Source: Helicobacter himalayensis
GTDB taxonomy: Bacteria > Campylobacterota > Campylobacteria > Campylobacterales > Helicobacteraceae
Assembly: GCF_001602095.1 (NCBI RefSeq)
Contig: NZ_CP014991.1
Span: 1,765,937 to 1,829,936, forward strand
Direction: 5' to 3'
Length of the DNA: 64,000 bases
The notes under the pieces are model-generated. The model had not been told where the DNA came from, made no database searches, and worked only from the letters and a program-made list of their open reading frames with translations. Every line of letters begins with the position of its first letter. Position 1 is the first letter of the stretch. A program made the position numbers and the translations under genes. This document shows positions 62,630-64,000 of this stretch, piece after piece.

Positions 62630-63412
62630 ATGAATAAAAAAAATCTTAGTTTTCTACTTCTTGTGCTTGTCGGAATTGGGCTTGGCATAGGTATTTCAGA
62701 GCTTTTAAGATTAAGAAAAACTTCTCTAAATTTACCACAGCAAAACACTTTAGAATCTGCAGATTCTAAAAATCCACAAGATTCTCAAAATACAACGCAA
62801 ATGAGCATACAAGAAAATCAAGATGGTGCGGACGCACAAGATTCTAAAGATTTGCCCAAAGATTCTATTTATGTGGAGACTGGGGATATTAAGCTTGAAA
62901 TGTTTAATGAACAACATAAAATTTTGCAGTTTAAAGATTATCCTGCAAATATCTATCAGGGCGCACTTTTTGGTGCAGATGAAAGCTGTGTGAATTGTGA
63001 AGGTGGTCCGCAAGAGGCACTCAAAAAAGGTGTTATCGAGTATGCTGGAAATTTTGCTGTGTATAAATTACAGGGAAATATCGGCGAAATCATTGTGGGC
63101 GTGGTAGATATGAGAAATGGCGAAAGCCTAGAATTACCTGTGAGCTATAAAGAGGTGAGCGCGCCTTTTAGCTTAGAAGTGCTTTCAAAGGCTAATAGCA
63201 CGCTTTTGTGGGTGAAAGGTGTGGAGAGCAAAAATGCAGACTTTTATAGCATTAGCGCGTATGTGCTTGAAGATGGCATTTTGAAACTTTTACAAAGCTT
63301 CAAAATCCCGCTAAATGTGGATTTACAGAATCAAGATTTGCAAATTTTGCAAGATAAAGATTCTCTTAATAGCGAACAAGGTGGAAATTTGGAAAATACA
63401 GAGGTTTTTTAA
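62630..63412 (+). CDS. Membrane-anchored hypothetical protein
   Basis: 260 residues from ATG 62630 (a TTG at 62618 would add four). One N-terminal helix (FLLLVLVGIGLGIGISELL), then an Asp/Ser/Gln-rich linker (residues about 35-85) with repeated GATTC-containing Asp-Ser codons, then a compact periplasmic domain with a Cys pair (ESCVNCEGG) and strands NFAVYKLQGNIGEIIVGVVD. No family assigned. It is convergent with ruvC. Confidence 0.75.
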   Translation: MNKKNLSFLLLVLVGIGLGIGISELLRLRKTSLNLPQQNTLESADSKNPQDSQNTTQMSIQENQDGADAQDSKDLPKDSIYVETGDIKLEMFNEQHKILQFKDYPANIYQGALFGADESCVNCEGGPQEALKKGVIEYAGNFAVYKLQGNIGEIIVGVVDMRNGESLELPVSYKEVSAPFSLEVLSKANSTLLWVKGVESKNADFYSISAYVLEDGILKLLQSFKIPLNVDLQNQDLQILQDKDSLNSEQGGNLENTEVF

Positions 63413-63441
63413 ATTTATTCTTAACCATAATTTTTTAACCC

Positions 63442-63906
63442 TTACAGACGCTGTGAATGCGTGATTGCCACAGCCATAGCATCTGTAACATCAAGTGGCT
63501 TGATTTCTCCTTGTATGTTCAAAAGACGCTTTACCATAAAGGCTACTTGACTTTTATCGGCTTTACCATTCCCGGTGAGTGCTTTTTTCACCTGTAAAGG
63601 CGTATATTCTGCAAAATTTCCAAAATCTTGCAAAATTTTTAAACTTAGCGCACCACGAAATTGCGCGAGTTTAATCACACTTTGAGGATTATAAGCATAA
63701 AACATATCTTCAATCGCTACCTCATCAATTTTATAGCTTTGTAACACGATTTCTAAACCTTCGATAAGCTCGACAATTTGCTCTTGCAAAATACGCGTTT
63801 TAATCTTAATAAACCCCGCTTCAAGTAACTTAAGCGTGCGATTTTTAAAACTCAAGACCGCATAGCCACAATTTCTTGTCCCCGGATCGATACCTAGAAT
63901 ATTCAT
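63442..63906 (-). CDS. ruvC: Holliday junction endonuclease RuvC
   Basis: 154-residue resolvase. First catalytic Asp in [10 protein letters not shown], catalytic Glu in [14 protein letters not shown] and the C-terminal Asp pair in [15 protein letters not shown]. It cuts junctions with RuvAB. Normal length. In Campylobacter jejuni ruvC sits next to dnaA, so the chromosomal origin may be just to the right. Confidence 0.97.
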   Translation of the reverse strand: MNILGIDPGTRNCGYAVLSFKNRTLKLLEAGFIKIKTRILQEQIVELIEGLEIVLQSYKIDEVAIEDMFYAYNPQSVIKLAQFRGALSLKILQDFGNFAEYTPLQVKKALTGNGKADKSQVAFMVKRLLNIQGEIKPLDVTDAMAVAITHSQRL

Positions 63907-63960
63907 CTTTAATCCAACTTAAAAGATTTTTTATCTATTATAACGCGTTTTTTTCACAGG

Positions 63961-63969
63961 TTATTCACA
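63961..63969 (+). promoter_or_regulatory. DnaA-box-like site near the window edge
   Basis: TTATTCACA matches the DnaA-box consensus TTATNCACA, beside the AT-rich TTTTTTTCACAGG. Together with the ruvC position it hints at the edge of oriC. One box alone is weak evidence. Confidence 0.4.
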
Positions 63970-64000
63970 CCTTTTGTTGAAAAATTTGACAAGGATTCTA

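Noticed and set aside
63421..63440. A fifth copy of the AACCCTT prophage promoter motif beside ruvC
   Set aside because: AACCCTTAC is present but no TATA-like sequence follows at the required distance.

Overview
The window is from a Helicobacter-type member of the Campylobacterota. The evidence is the low-GC coding style, the clpX-lpxA-fabZ and mreB-mreC clusters, CIRCE-controlled groESL, a Helicobacter-like outer-membrane protein family, contingency genes with G/C homopolymer tracts, an RNase J with a long N-terminal extension, and ruvC beside a DnaA-box-like site. The species cannot be fixed from sequence alone.

Bases 1 to about 18.9 kb are the integrase-proximal part of a prophage, all on the minus strand; its left end lies outside the window. 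In transcription order it carries a tyrosine integrase, a zinc-ribbon protein, a DnaB-like helicase, an initiator-like winged-helix protein, several small proteins, a DnaG-type primase, a non-coding interval that looks like a structured RNA gene, a lysis block (DUF5675 protein, holin-like protein, spanin-like proteins), a 2,430-residue polyvalent protein with repeated nuclease-like modules (DUF3519 / phage-Barnase-EndoU-ColicinE5/D-RelE type), terminase subunits and a partial head-region gene. This order resembles the temperate phages of H. pylori. Four intergenic sites share one promoter-like motif with fixed spacing. A truncated rhodanese-like gene beside the integrase may mark the insertion site.

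From 19.1 to 24.3 kb lies a type I restriction-modification locus: hsdM, a RelBE-like toxin-antitoxin pair, and two head-to-head hsdS halves in 1,186-bp inverted-repeat arms around a 192-bp centre. Neither hsdR nor a recombinase gene is present in the window.

From 24.3 to 64 kb the sequence is mostly host genes: a TauE-type exporter, alaS, a phase-variable outer-membrane protein, bioD/bioA around a flagellar rod gene, an MBOAT/SGNH O-acylation pair with a G10 tract, groESL, a broken family-9 glycosyltransferase with a G10 tract, a lipoprotein, an HpyAIV/HinfI-like type II R-M pair whose nuclease gene is frameshifted, a carboxynorspermidine dehydrogenase-like gene, yceI, clpX-lpxA-fabZ-queH-rlmN, a nucleosidase, hisF, ksgA, rnj, mreBC, a glycosyltransferase, rmuC, an asparaginase, znuABC, a YciI-like gene, an anchored hypothetical protein and ruvC. 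The right edge probably approaches the chromosomal origin.

The strongest leads are the prophage non-coding RNA candidate with its matching promoter, the giant modular protein, the inverted hsdS duplication, and the type II R-M unit that appears to sit between a gene end and a decayed copy of that end.
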